A stretch of DNA of 19,284 nucleotides from assembly GCA_002412425.1 (NCBI GenBank), contig DHVB01000023.1, positions 1 through 19,284 on the forward strand, in the 5' to 3' direction. The translations under genes and the position numbers were made by a program. This stretch comes from Bacteroidales bacterium UBA5219. GTDB lineage: Bacteria > Bacteroidota > Bacteroidia > Bacteroidales > ML635J-15. Below, one piece after another: positions 7,521-14,074 of this stretch (its first letter is position 1; each line of letters starts with the position of its first letter). The notes beneath the pieces are model-generated. The model saw nothing but the letters and a program-made list of their open reading frames with translations, was not told the origin of the DNA and did not search any database.

Positions 7521-8384
7521 TTATAATTTTTTAAACTCTTTTTTAGAAATAATTTTTGAGTTTAAGATAAAAATATCTTTTTTAGGCTTGTTGAAAAGTC
7601 CTGTTTTAACTTTACTAATACTTTCTACTACTTCCATTCCTTTTACAACTTCGCCAAAAACAACATATTCATAATCATATATAGGTACTCCTCCAATTGT
7701 ATTATATGTGTTTTTTTGGTAATTGTTCAAAGTAAATAATTTTTTTCCATCTTTTTCAATTCGAGGAATAATTTTTTCAGTTAGCTGCTTGTATAATGCA
7801 GTCCACTCCTTATTCATGCCATTAGTTTTGTAGTAATTTAAGCTATCTTCAAAATGAATGTATTCAGGTTCTTTTAATAAAACAGAGATATAGTCGGCTA
7901 TTAATGGTGCGTTTCTTTTAGCAACTAAAGTATTTAAAACTTCATCGTTTGTTTGCATTCCTTCGCATATGTAAAACAATTTATTGTCTGAAAATTTATT
8001 AACATTTTTCTCATTTGGAAGTCTCCACATTCCTACTGCACCTTTTTTATTAATTAGGTATGGATTTATTTCGCAACTTAATTCTGAGTCATAATAATTT
8101 TGACTTAGATAATCAATTTCTTCAATTTTTTGTGGCAAACCCATTTTAATAATGCCATTTGGGACAACAGAATAAACTAAAACTGAGTCGTAAATTTGCT
8201 TATTTACGTTGTCAATAAAATTATTTTTATGCTTAGGAGTTGCTTCATATAAACCAATTATAATACTGCCTTCCGAAGTCTCAAGTGCCGCATATTCATT
8301 GATTTTACTTGCTTTTTTCACGCTTGAGCATGAGCAAAAAGCTAAGATAAGAAATGTTAGAAAAAAAATATTTTTAATATTCAT
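7521..8384 (-). CDS. Cyclophilin-like (peptidyl-prolyl isomerase family) lipoprotein with degenerate active site
   Basis: A 287-aa predicted lipoprotein: hydrophobic signal at residues 5-16 and a lipobox-like CSCSS (C17 or C19 lipidated). A cyclophilin-type core is recognisable: strand ALETSEGSIIIGLY (33-46), ATPKHKNNF (48-56), YDSVLVYSVVPNGIIKMG (65-82), KGAVGMWR (114-121) and FGEVVKGMEVVESI (243-256). At the segment where active cyclophilins read F-H-R-V-I-P-x-F-M-I-Q-G-G, this protein has V-Y-S-V-V-P-N-G-I-I-K-M-G, so the catalytic Arg is Ser72 and the conserved Gln is Lys80. An ~85-residue helical insert lies at ~143-228. It is probably a periplasm-facing fold helper or a binding protein with little isomerase activity. 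It is the first gene of the minus-strand set. Confidence 0.8.
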   Translation of the reverse strand: MNIKNIFFLTFLILAFCSCSSVKKASKINEYAALETSEGSIIIGLYEATPKHKNNFIDNVNKQIYDSVLVYSVVPNGIIKMGLPQKIEEIDYLSQNYYDSELSCEINPYLINKKGAVGMWRLPNEKNVNKFSDNKLFYICEGMQTNDEVLNTLVAKRNAPLIADYISVLLKEPEYIHFEDSLNYYKTNGMNKEWTALYKQLTEKIIPRIEKDGKKLFTLNNYQKNTYNTIGGVPIYDYEYVVFGEVVKGMEVVESISKVKTGLFNKPKKDIFILNSKIISKKEFKKL

Positions 8385-8429
8385 AAAAAATTTGAATTAT
8401 ATTAAAAAAATTACTAATATTGTACTTTA

Positions 8430-8437
8430 CAAAATTA
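8430..8437 (-). promoter_or_regulatory. Candidate -7 box for the minus-strand envelope gene set
   Basis: Read on the minus strand this is TAATTTTG, a full match to TAnnTTTG, 45 nt upstream of the cyclophilin-like gene's ATG at 8384. No convincing -33 TTG is seen at the usual spacing. The short divergent space (8385-8459) must also hold the promoter of the plus-strand lipoprotein gene. Confidence 0.35.
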
Positions 8438-8459
8438 AAAAAATTTGTTAATAAAAGTT

Positions 8460-8873
8460 ATGAAAAGATTTTTAAATTTTGCGATACTTTTCGCAATCAT
8501 TTTAGGAGGCTTTTTTTTGAGTTTTGGTTGTAAAAAACCTAACCCACCAAAAGCAATAGTTTTTGTTGTTGACGAGGATAATAAACCAGTACAAGAAGCA
8601 AGGGTAATCGTTAAAGCAGCTAATTCTGATAGCGCTCACACAATGGTTTATTTACTTAACGAAACAAAAAGAGTGGCAGATACTTCTTATACCGATAAAG
8701 AAGGAAAAGTGTATTATGATTTTAAATACGAATCTATTTACAAAGTTGAGGTGACAAAAGGTACAGACCGTACTCATCCATTTGTTCGTAGAGGAATAGG
8801 TATTTTAATCTTAGAAAATGATAAAACTGCCGAAGCAAAAATTCAAATTAACGAACAAACAGTATTTAACTAA
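8460..8873 (+). CDS. Small lipoprotein with an Ig-like/carboxypeptidase-regulatory-like domain
   Basis: A 137-aa predicted lipoprotein. A hydrophobic signal is followed by a lipobox SFGC and then CKKPNPPK. The rest reads as a single beta-sandwich: AIVFVVDEDNKPVQEARVIV resembles the first strands of carboxypeptidase-regulatory-like (transthyretin/Ig-like) domains, with TDKEGKVYYDFKYESIYKVEV as the usual later strands. It is likely anchored in the outer or inner membrane; the partner is unknown. I use ATG at 8460; an in-frame TTG at 8445 would add five residues that do not improve the signal. The T9SS-sorted gene begins 12 nt after its stop, so the two form a likely pair. Confidence 0.75.
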   Translation: MKRFLNFAILFAIILGGFFLSFGCKKPNPPKAIVFVVDEDNKPVQEARVIVKAANSDSAHTMVYLLNETKRVADTSYTDKEGKVYYDFKYESIYKVEVTKGTDRTHPFVRRGIGILILENDKTAEAKIQINEQTVFN

Positions 8874-8885
8874 AATTATTCAGCC

Positions 8886-10022
8886 ATGAAAAAGTTATTA
8901 TTTAGCTCTTTATGTTTACTGAGTACTTTATTTGCTTTTTCGCAAATTTCAATAGTAAGAAGCGATGTGTTTGAAGCAAATGACACTATTCCTGAAATTT
9001 ATTATGGATTTGAAAATGATAATGATTGTGTTGCAACCCAAGAGGTTATGCCAGAAAACTTAGTTTTTGGATCACAGTCTGCTTTCCCATTAATAATGTT
9101 AGATTCAGCAATTTATTATCAGCCTTCTGAAATCGACCCAAACGGTGTTTTTGAAGCTGCTAATTGTGCTTATTTAACTAAGGAAGAATTTATGATGTTT
9201 CTAAAAATAGACGAAGCAAAAGTTGAACTTATAGGCTTGCAGGCACAAATGCCTATGAGTGAGACAGAAACGATAGATATAAAATTTGATGAGACTGTAG
9301 CATTGTATAATTTCCCTTGCGAAATGGGAAACACAAATGACGCTATAGGAACGACCATGGACAAAAGACCCTTGTCAGATTTTCAAGAAGCTCTTGGAGA
9401 TAATTATAATTTAGTATCTTATATGTATGATACCGTTAGATTTATTGTGCAAATCGCTGTAAATTCTGCTTTTGATGAATTTGGTACAATAAAATTTATA
9501 GGTGATTCTATCAAAAATGGTGAGTATGAATATTTAAGAGAAGATTTAATGATGGCGTATTACGTTGATGTACATCTTAGACAAAAAAGCAATGGTAATT
9601 ATGTTTCTATTGGTACTTTAGGCTATACAGATATGCCAAAGAGTGATACAACCTATAGTCATAATTATTGGACAAAAAATAATAAAAAACCAATATTAAC
9701 AATTGCATACAATTTTGATAAATCATCTATTCATAGTATGACGTTTAGGTATGAATATACAAGTTTTGTTAATACTGATATTGTTGCCAACTTAAATGTC
9801 TATCCAAATCCTACAAGCAAATATATTAACTTCTCGATAGATAATTGTGAAGATTACGAACTTTACATTTTCTCAACAGATGGTCGTTTAATTAATAGGT
9901 CTGCATTAGAATCTAATAACACTTTAATAGATATTTCAAATTATCGCTCTGGAGTTTATTTATATCAAATTCTTGGTAAAAATAATACTCTAATTGCTGG
10001 TGGTAAATTTGTAAAAGAATAA
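8886..10022 (+). CDS. Exported protein with T9SS type A sorting domain, function unknown
   Basis: A 378-aa protein. Residues 1-20 are a signal peptide (ends AFSQ). The middle (~21-300) is an acidic region that I do not recognise; it has several phrases in the style of calycin- or adhesin-like beta proteins but no catalytic motif I can name. Residues ~301-378 are a clear type A T9SS C-terminal domain: NVYPNPTSKYINF, LYIFSTDGRLI, DISNYRSGVYLYQI, GGKFVKE. It is therefore a likely secreted or surface-attached protein. It begins 12 nt after the small lipoprotein gene and ends 6 nt before tRNA-Ala, whose probable promoter box lies inside its last codons. Confidence 0.85.
   Translation: MKKLLFSSLCLLSTLFAFSQISIVRSDVFEANDTIPEIYYGFENDNDCVATQEVMPENLVFGSQSAFPLIMLDSAIYYQPSEIDPNGVFEAANCAYLTKEEFMMFLKIDEAKVELIGLQAQMPMSETETIDIKFDETVALYNFPCEMGNTNDAIGTTMDKRPLSDFQEALGDNYNLVSYMYDTVRFIVQIAVNSAFDEFGTIKFIGDSIKNGEYEYLREDLMMAYYVDVHLRQKSNGNYVSIGTLGYTDMPKSDTTYSHNYWTKNNKKPILTIAYNFDKSSIHSMTFRYEYTSFVNTDIVANLNVYPNPTSKYINFSIDNCEDYELYIFSTDGRLINRSALESNNTLIDISNYRSGVYLYQILGKNNTLIAGGKFVKE
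10004..10011 (+). promoter_or_regulatory. Candidate -7 box of tRNA-Ala inside the preceding coding region
   Basis: TAAATTTG matches TAnnTTTG and lies within the last codons (GGKFV) of the T9SS-sorted gene. Transcription would start near 10018, about 11 nt before the tRNA 5' end. No TTG lies at the ideal -33 spacing (nearest at 9973 and 9994), so the tRNA could instead be processed from a read-through transcript. Confidence 0.35.
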
Positions 10023-10028
10023 AGAGGC

Positions 10029-10102
10029 GGGGTATTAGCTCATCTGGCTAGAGCGTTAGACTGGCAGTCTAAAGGTGATCGGTTCGAGTCCGATATACTC
10101 CA
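10029..10102 (+). tRNA. tRNA-Ala (anticodon GGC)
   Basis: A 74-nt cloverleaf: acceptor GGGGTAT/ATACTCC with the alanine identity pair G3-U70, D arm GCTC/GAGC, anticodon stem TTAGA/TCTAA with loop CTGGCAG (GGC, reads GCC/GCU), T arm ATCGG-TTCGAGT-CCGAT, discriminator A. The 3' CCA is not encoded (CAA follows). It begins 6 nt after the stop of the upstream T9SS-sorted gene. Confidence 0.96.
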
Positions 10103-10135
10103 CAAGGAGATGTGAAATAATTATTTGTTTTTTTT

Positions 10136-10279
10136 ATGGAGAAAGAAAAACGAGGCATTTTATTTTACATAACAGCAGGAATGTTGGTATTATTAGCTAT
10201 TTATTTGTATTTCAAAGCTGCGGTATTTTCATTAAAGATTTTTGCTCTAGCAATATTTGTGTTTCTTTTTATTTTTTGA
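10136..10279 (+). CDS. Predicted 47-aa membrane microprotein
   Basis: The ORF begins ATG at 10136 and ends TGA at 10279. The product opens with a charged MEKEKR and then has two hydrophobic stretches, about residues 8-26 and 29-47, separated by a single Lys-Ala turn (YFKAA) with one further Lys at 34, so it would be a short two-helix membrane hairpin. Codon use is like that of neighbouring genes and there is no homopolymer artefact. No Shine-Dalgarno is present close to the start (an AAGGAG lies ~26 nt upstream, probably too far). It follows tRNA-Ala by 33 nt and could share its transcript. I do not recognise the protein. It is the only plausible gene in the 294 nt between the two tRNAs. Confidence 0.6.
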   Translation: MEKEKRGILFYITAGMLVLLAIYLYFKAAVFSLKIFALAIFVFLFIF

Positions 10280-10351
10280 AGATATTTAATTGACAAAATA
10301 GGTGAAATTATTTCGTAAAAAAGTTAGAAAACCACAATTTTGCTTAACAAG

Positions 10352-10392
10352 AAAATCCTTAACATGTTGATATTCTGCATATTAAGGATTTT
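10352..10392. terminator. Bidirectional terminator-like hairpin
   Basis: AAAATCCTTAA (10352-10362) pairs perfectly with TTAAGGATTTT (10382-10392): 11 bp around a 19-nt loop. Either strand ends the stem in a T-run (TTTTTG on plus, TTTTC on minus). It sits between the plus-strand tRNA-Ala/microprotein unit and the 3' end of minus-strand tRNA-Glu, where a shared terminator is expected. The stem is AT-rich, so strength is uncertain. Confidence 0.5.
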
Positions 10393-10396
10393 TGTT

Positions 10397-10471
10397 TGGC
10401 AGTCCATAGGGGAATCGAACCCCTGTTACCAGGATGAAAACCTGACGTCCTAACCCCTAGACGAATGGACC
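10397..10471 (-). tRNA. tRNA-Glu (anticodon TTC)
   Basis: Read on the minus strand: acceptor GGTCCAT paired with ATGGACT (leaving a G1-U72 wobble), anticodon loop TTTTCAT with TTC reading GAA/GAG, T arm with GGTTCGATTCC, discriminator G, and an encoded CCA (10397-10399). The absence of CCA on tRNA-Ala and its presence here are both compatible with this phylum. Confidence 0.95.
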
Positions 10472-10549
10472 GTTTCCCATTTCTGTTTGGGACTGCAAAT
10501 AAACATACTTTTTTTTAATTATACAAATTTTTTAGTAAAAAAAATAAAA

Positions 10550-10581
10550 AAAATGAGCGGCTTAACTAAGTTGCTCATTTT
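10550..10581 (-). terminator. Intrinsic terminator of yebC
   Basis: AAAATGAGC (10550-10558) and GCTCATTTT (10573-10581) form a 9-bp stem. On the minus strand the stem is followed by a run of eight T's (revcomp of the A-run at 10546-10553). It lies 20 nt past the yebC stop codon. Confidence 0.7.
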
Positions 10582-10600
10582 CAATATAGTATATTTTGTA

Positions 10601-11347
10601 TTATTCCATTGCTTCAATGATTTCGTCTGTCATTTCCATGTTATGGAACACGTTTTGTACGTCATCATCGTCTTCTAAAGCATCAATAAGCTTTAAAACA
10701 GACTTAGCTTCTTCAACACTTAATGTTTTTGTATCGTTAGGTATTCTTTGAAGTTCGGCACTTTCTACTTCAATATTTAGTTCTTCAAGTTTTTTGCTCA
10801 TATTTCCAAAATCATCAATAGTGCAAACCACATTAACATTTCCGTCTTCAAGTTCAATTTCTTCGGCACCTGCATCAATAAGTTCCATTTGCATTTCGTC
10901 GAAATCTATATTTTCAGGTTTTTCAAAATCAAAAACTCCTTTTCTATCAAAAAGAAAACTTAAAGAACCATTTGTGCCAAGTGTTCCATTAAACTTATTG
11001 AAAGCAGCTCTAACCGAACTTACAGTTCTATTGTTATTGTCGGTTAGACATTCAACAAAAATAGCAATACCATGAGATCCGTAGCCTTCAAAACTAACTT
11101 CTTGAAAATTAGCATCGTCTTGGTCACCTCTTTTAATAGCTCTCTCAATATTATCTTTAGGCATATTAACACCTTTGGCATTTTGGATAGCAATTCTTAA
11201 TCTCGAATTATAATCAGGGTCATGTCCGCCACCTTCTTTTACTGCAATAGTAATTTCTTTTGAAACTTTAGAAAACATTTTAGACCTTTTTGCGTCTATA
11301 GCGCCTTTTTTGCGTTTAATCGTTGACCATTTGCTATGTCCAGACAT
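10601..11347 (-). CDS. yebC: YebC/PmpR-family protein
   Basis: A 248-aa cytoplasmic protein of the usual YebC/TACO1 length, clear from its N-terminal signature MSGHSKWSTIKRKKGAIDA and RSKMFSKVSKEI, followed by GGGHDPDYNSRLRIAIQNAK and NMPKDNIERAIKRG. The acidic C-terminal lobe, including the ELEDGNVNVVCT segment, is also typical. The family was annotated as transcriptional regulators; mitochondrial TACO1 and later bacterial work point to a ribosome-associated role relieving stalls at proline-rich stretches. That is family knowledge, not visible here. It is divergent from metK, with the promoter regions of both genes in the 215-bp gap, and is followed by its own terminator. Confidence 0.96.
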   Translation of the reverse strand: MSGHSKWSTIKRKKGAIDAKRSKMFSKVSKEITIAVKEGGGHDPDYNSRLRIAIQNAKGVNMPKDNIERAIKRGDQDDANFQEVSFEGYGSHGIAIFVECLTDNNNRTVSSVRAAFNKFNGTLGTNGSLSFLFDRKGVFDFEKPENIDFDEMQMELIDAGAEEIELEDGNVNVVCTIDDFGNMSKKLEELNIEVESAELQRIPNDTKTLSVEEAKSVLKLIDALEDDDDVQNVFHNMEMTDEIIEAME

Positions 11348-11376
11348 ATTATATTAATTTAAAAAGTTATATTGTG

Positions 11377-11384
11377 CAAAAATA
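11377..11384 (-). promoter_or_regulatory. Candidate -7 box of yebC
   Basis: On the minus strand TATTTTTG fits TAnnTTTG and lies 29 nt upstream of the yebC ATG. The only nearby minus-strand TTTG upstream (11416-11419) is ~31 nt away, longer than usual, so support is partial. Confidence 0.35.
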
Positions 11385-11402
11385 AAAAAAATATTTCTTT
11401 TT

Positions 11403-11435
11403 TTTGTAAGATTTACAAAAACTTTTTTAATTTTG
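11403..11435 (+). promoter_or_regulatory. Promoter of the metK riboswitch transcript
   Basis: TTTG at 11403-11406 and TAATTTTG at 11428-11435 match the Bacteroidota -33/-7 elements (TTG and TAnnTTTG) with 21 nt between. Transcription would begin near 11442, just before the first paired base of the SAM-II riboswitch at 11448. The position relative to the RNA supports the call. Confidence 0.6.
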
Positions 11436-11447
11436 CATTGTTTTACT

Positions 11448-11500
11448 AGTGGACGGATTTGGATGCTTGCAACCACTTAAAAAAAATTGCTAAAAACATC
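11448..11500 (+). ncRNA. SAM-II riboswitch in the metK leader
   Basis: The conserved parts of the SAM-II (metA) aptamer occur in order: P1 AGTGG (11448-11452) with CCACT (11473-11477), the U-rich loop segment GATTT (11456-11460), the TTGCAA just before the 3' side of P1, an A-rich linker, the invariant TTGCTAAAAA (11487-11496), and a pseudoknot between GATG (11462-11465) and CATC (11497-11500). The known SAM-II core likewise has GAUUU, UUGCAA and GCUAAAAA at the same relative places. The next gene encodes SAM synthetase, exactly the target expected for product feedback. It binds S-adenosylmethionine and should lower metK expression when SAM is plentiful. It ends 62 nt before the ATG, so the control region must lie in the spacer. 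Identification is by eye, without a covariance search. Confidence 0.87.
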
Positions 11501-11520
11501 AGTTTCAATCATTCAAATCC
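11455..11520 (+). promoter_or_regulatory. Alternative pairing that competes with the SAM-II pseudoknot
   Basis: GGATTTGGATG (11455-11465) can pair with CATTCAAATCC (11510-11520): 11 consecutive pairs, one of them G-U. The 5' strand is the aptamer's own loop, including both the GATTT segment and the pseudoknot GATG. This helix and the SAM-bound fold therefore exclude each other, as expected of a switching helix. No terminator follows either fold, so a translational or RNA-stability read-out seems more likely. This is inference from complementarity. Confidence 0.5.
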
Positions 11521-11562
11521 TCACTATTATAATTTTAGAATATAAATTTAAAATATATAATT

Positions 11563-12828
11563 ATGAGTTATTTTTTTACATCCGAATCAGTTTCGGAAGG
11601 GCATCCAGACAAAGTTTCAGATCAAATTTCAGATGCAATTTTAGACGAATTTTTAGCTTTTGACCCAAATTCAAAAGTGGCTTGTGAAACTCTTGTAACA
11701 ACAGGATTAGTAGTTGTTGCTGGTGAGGTAAAATCAGAAGTTTATATTGATGTACAGGAAACTGTACGTAAAGTAATTAACAAAATTGGTTACACCAAAA
11801 GCGAATATCGCTTTGATGGTAATTCTTGTGGAATACTTTCAGCTATTCACGAACAATCGCCAGATATAAACCAAGGCGTAGTAAAAGGAGGAGGCTTACA
11901 TAAAGAAGATCAAGGAGCCGGCGACCAAGGTATGATGTTCGGATATGCTTGTAGAGAGACCGAAGAACTTATGCCTTTGCCATTGGATTTATCGCATAAG
12001 ATTTTGCAAGTGCTTGCAGAAATTAGAAGAGAGAACAAACAAATGACATATTTGCGTCCAGATTCAAAATCTCAAGTTACTATAGAATATTCTGACGACA
12101 ATAAACCAATAAGAATTGATACTATTGTTGTTTCTACTCAACACGACGATTTTGATGCAGACGATGACAAAATGCTTAACAAAATAAAAGAAGACGTAAA
12201 AAATATTTTGTTGCCAAGAGTAATTAAAGGTTTAGATGCAAAAACACAAGCATTATTTAAAGACGATTATATTTTACACGTAAATCCAACAGGAAAATTT
12301 GTTATTGGTGGACCTCATGGAGATACTGGATTAACAGGAAGAAAAATAATTGTTGACACTTATGGTGGCAAAGGTGCGCATGGCGGCGGAGCTTTTAGTG
12401 GAAAAGACCCATCAAAAGTTGACCGTTCTGCTGCTTATGCTGCAAGACATATCGCAAAAAATTTAGTGGCTGCAGGTGTTGCTGACGAAATTTTAATTCA
12501 ACTTGCTTATGCTATTGGAGTTGCCGAACCAGTCGGAGTATTTTGCAATACATACGGAACTTCTAAAGTAAATATTCCAGATAGTGAAATTGCAAAAAAA
12601 ATCAAAAAAATATTTAGTTTAAAACCTGCTGAAATCGAAGCAAGATTTAACCTAAGAACACCTATTTATTTAGAAACTGCTTCGTATGGGCATTTTGGAA
12701 GAAAACCCGAAAAAATTAAAAAAGTATTCGAATCTCCATATCTAGGAACAAAAACTATTGAGGTAGAACTATTTAGTTGGGAAAAACTAGATTATGTCGA
12801 TACAATCAAAAAAGAATTTGGCTTATAA
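11563..12828 (+). CDS. metK: S-adenosylmethionine synthetase
   Basis: A 421-aa cytoplasmic enzyme making S-adenosylmethionine from methionine and ATP, with release of phosphate and pyrophosphate. Signatures: TSESVSEGHPDKVSDQISDA (6-25, ATP and metal binding), the PROSITE-type GAGDQGMMFGYA (118-129), a GGPHGDTGLTGRKIIVDTYGG-like core, and the GGGAFSGKDPSKVDRSAAY stretch that closes the active site. The length is slightly above the ~385-400 of enterobacterial MetK because of extra residues in the central region, as is usual for Bacteroidota. It is controlled by the upstream SAM-II riboswitch and ends at a good intrinsic terminator, so it appears monocistronic. Confidence 0.97.
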   Translation: MSYFFTSESVSEGHPDKVSDQISDAILDEFLAFDPNSKVACETLVTTGLVVVAGEVKSEVYIDVQETVRKVINKIGYTKSEYRFDGNSCGILSAIHEQSPDINQGVVKGGGLHKEDQGAGDQGMMFGYACRETEELMPLPLDLSHKILQVLAEIRRENKQMTYLRPDSKSQVTIEYSDDNKPIRIDTIVVSTQHDDFDADDDKMLNKIKEDVKNILLPRVIKGLDAKTQALFKDDYILHVNPTGKFVIGGPHGDTGLTGRKIIVDTYGGKGAHGGGAFSGKDPSKVDRSAAYAARHIAKNLVAAGVADEILIQLAYAIGVAEPVGVFCNTYGTSKVNIPDSEIAKKIKKIFSLKPAEIEARFNLRTPIYLETASYGHFGRKPEKIKKVFESPYLGTKTIEVELFSWEKLDYVDTIKKEFGL

Positions 12829-12842
12829 ATCACAAAATTGTT

Positions 12843-12884
12843 AACCGCTTGTTTAAAACTAAAAAAAAATAAGCGGTTTTTTTT
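12843..12884 (+). terminator. Intrinsic terminator of metK
   Basis: AACCGCTT (12843-12850) pairs perfectly with AAGCGGTT (12871-12878) around a 20-nt A-rich loop, and the stem runs into eight T's (12877-12884). It starts 14 nt after the metK stop codon and separates metK from the following operon. Confidence 0.8.
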
Positions 12885-12919
12885 GATTTTATTGATTATT
12901 TTCGTAAAAATTTTTTGAA

Positions 12920-14074
12920 ATGGAAAAGTATAAAAGATTTATAGTTGGAGCAATCGGTGTAGTGCTACTAGTGCTTTTCGTTTACTATTTTTCAAACGTT
13001 GTAATGTGGATATTAATTTCTGCTTTTATTGCAATGTTAGGACATCCAATAGTGGAATTTATACGAAAAATCCACATAAAAAAACTTAGACCACCACGCT
13101 GGTTAGCATCTTTAATAACAATTATTTTTATGTATGGTGTAATTTATCTCGTATTTAGACTAATTTCACCATTGGTAATGACACAAGTTCAAGAATTTCA
13201 ATCCTTAGATATTGAAAGTATTTCAGAAGGTCTAGAAAAACCAATTAAAAATCTTGATGATTATATACAAAGAACGCCGATATTAAATCAACCTGAATTT
13301 TCTACAGAAGATTATGTTGTAGAAAAAATTAACTCAACAATAAATTTAATTGATGTAGGAAAATTAATAAATAATCTAGGTAGTACTATTGCAAATCTTT
13401 TTATATCTCTATTTGTAATTACTTTCACAAGTTTTTTCTTCTTAAAAGATAGAGATTTATTCGATAGATTTGTTTTGATGTTTGTTCCTTCTAAATTTGA
13501 AGAAAAAGCACAAAATGCTCTAAAAACGTTGAGAAAACTAATATCTAGATATTTGTTGGGTCTAGTTTTAGAAATGGTTTTAATGTGTCTTCTTATTACA
13601 TTGGGATTATATCTTATTGGAATAAACTTAAATTTGGCTATTACAATAGGGGTTATTATAGCTGCTCTAAACGTGATACCTTATATCGGTCCATGGATTG
13701 GTGTTTTTATAGGAACAATTTTGCTTATTACAGCAAATTTGCACTTAGATTTTAGTGCCGAAGTTGTACCAAAAATTTTAATGCTATGTGGAATTGTTTT
13801 AGTATCAAAAATTATTGACGATATTATTTTTCAACCCGTTATTTATTCAAAAAGTGTGAAGTCGCATCCATTAGAAATACTTTTTGTAATTATGATTGCT
13901 GGAAATTTATATGGAGTTTTAGGTATGGCGTTAGCTATCCCAGGTTATACCGTATTAAGAGTTATTGCAAAAGTATTTTTTGATGAATATAAATTTATAC
14001 ATAAGTTAACTAAAGGAATAGATACTCAACCTGAAAAAACTAAGCCAAAAATTAAAGAAGATGAAGATATATAA
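12920..14074 (+). CDS. AI-2E-family (PerM-like) permease
   Basis: A 384-aa integral membrane protein with about eight hydrophobic segments: two near 8-40, one at ~62-86, a long one near 152-178, and four or five in the second half (~208-350). The pattern and the conserved NVIPYIGPWIGVFIG (about 250-264), with GLVLEMVLM before it, mark the AI-2E/PerM/YdiK family. Members have been linked to autoinducer-2 export or Na+(Li+)/H+ exchange; the substrate here is unknown. The C-terminal tail is charged (KTKPKIKEDEDI). The last 14 nt overlap the start of the aspartate kinase gene, which indicates translational coupling. Confidence 0.85.
   Translation: MEKYKRFIVGAIGVVLLVLFVYYFSNVVMWILISAFIAMLGHPIVEFIRKIHIKKLRPPRWLASLITIIFMYGVIYLVFRLISPLVMTQVQEFQSLDIESISEGLEKPIKNLDDYIQRTPILNQPEFSTEDYVVEKINSTINLIDVGKLINNLGSTIANLFISLFVITFTSFFFLKDRDLFDRFVLMFVPSKFEEKAQNALKTLRKLISRYLLGLVLEMVLMCLLITLGLYLIGINLNLAITIGVIIAALNVIPYIGPWIGVFIGTILLITANLHLDFSAEVVPKILMLCGIVLVSKIIDDIIFQPVIYSKSVKSHPLEILFVIMIAGNLYGVLGMALAIPGYTVLRVIAKVFFDEYKFIHKLTKGIDTQPEKTKPKIKEDEDI

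Noticed and set aside
10075..10293. 72-aa open frame overlapping tRNA-Ala
   Set aside because: It begins inside the tRNA with a GTG and is out of frame with the convincing 47-aa two-helix ORF at 10136-10279.
12885..12919. Promoter of the AI-2E permease operon
   Set aside because: A near match (TATTTTCG around 12896) deviates from TAnnTTTG and no spaced TTG supports it, so I leave it uncalled, although a promoter is expected after the metK terminator.
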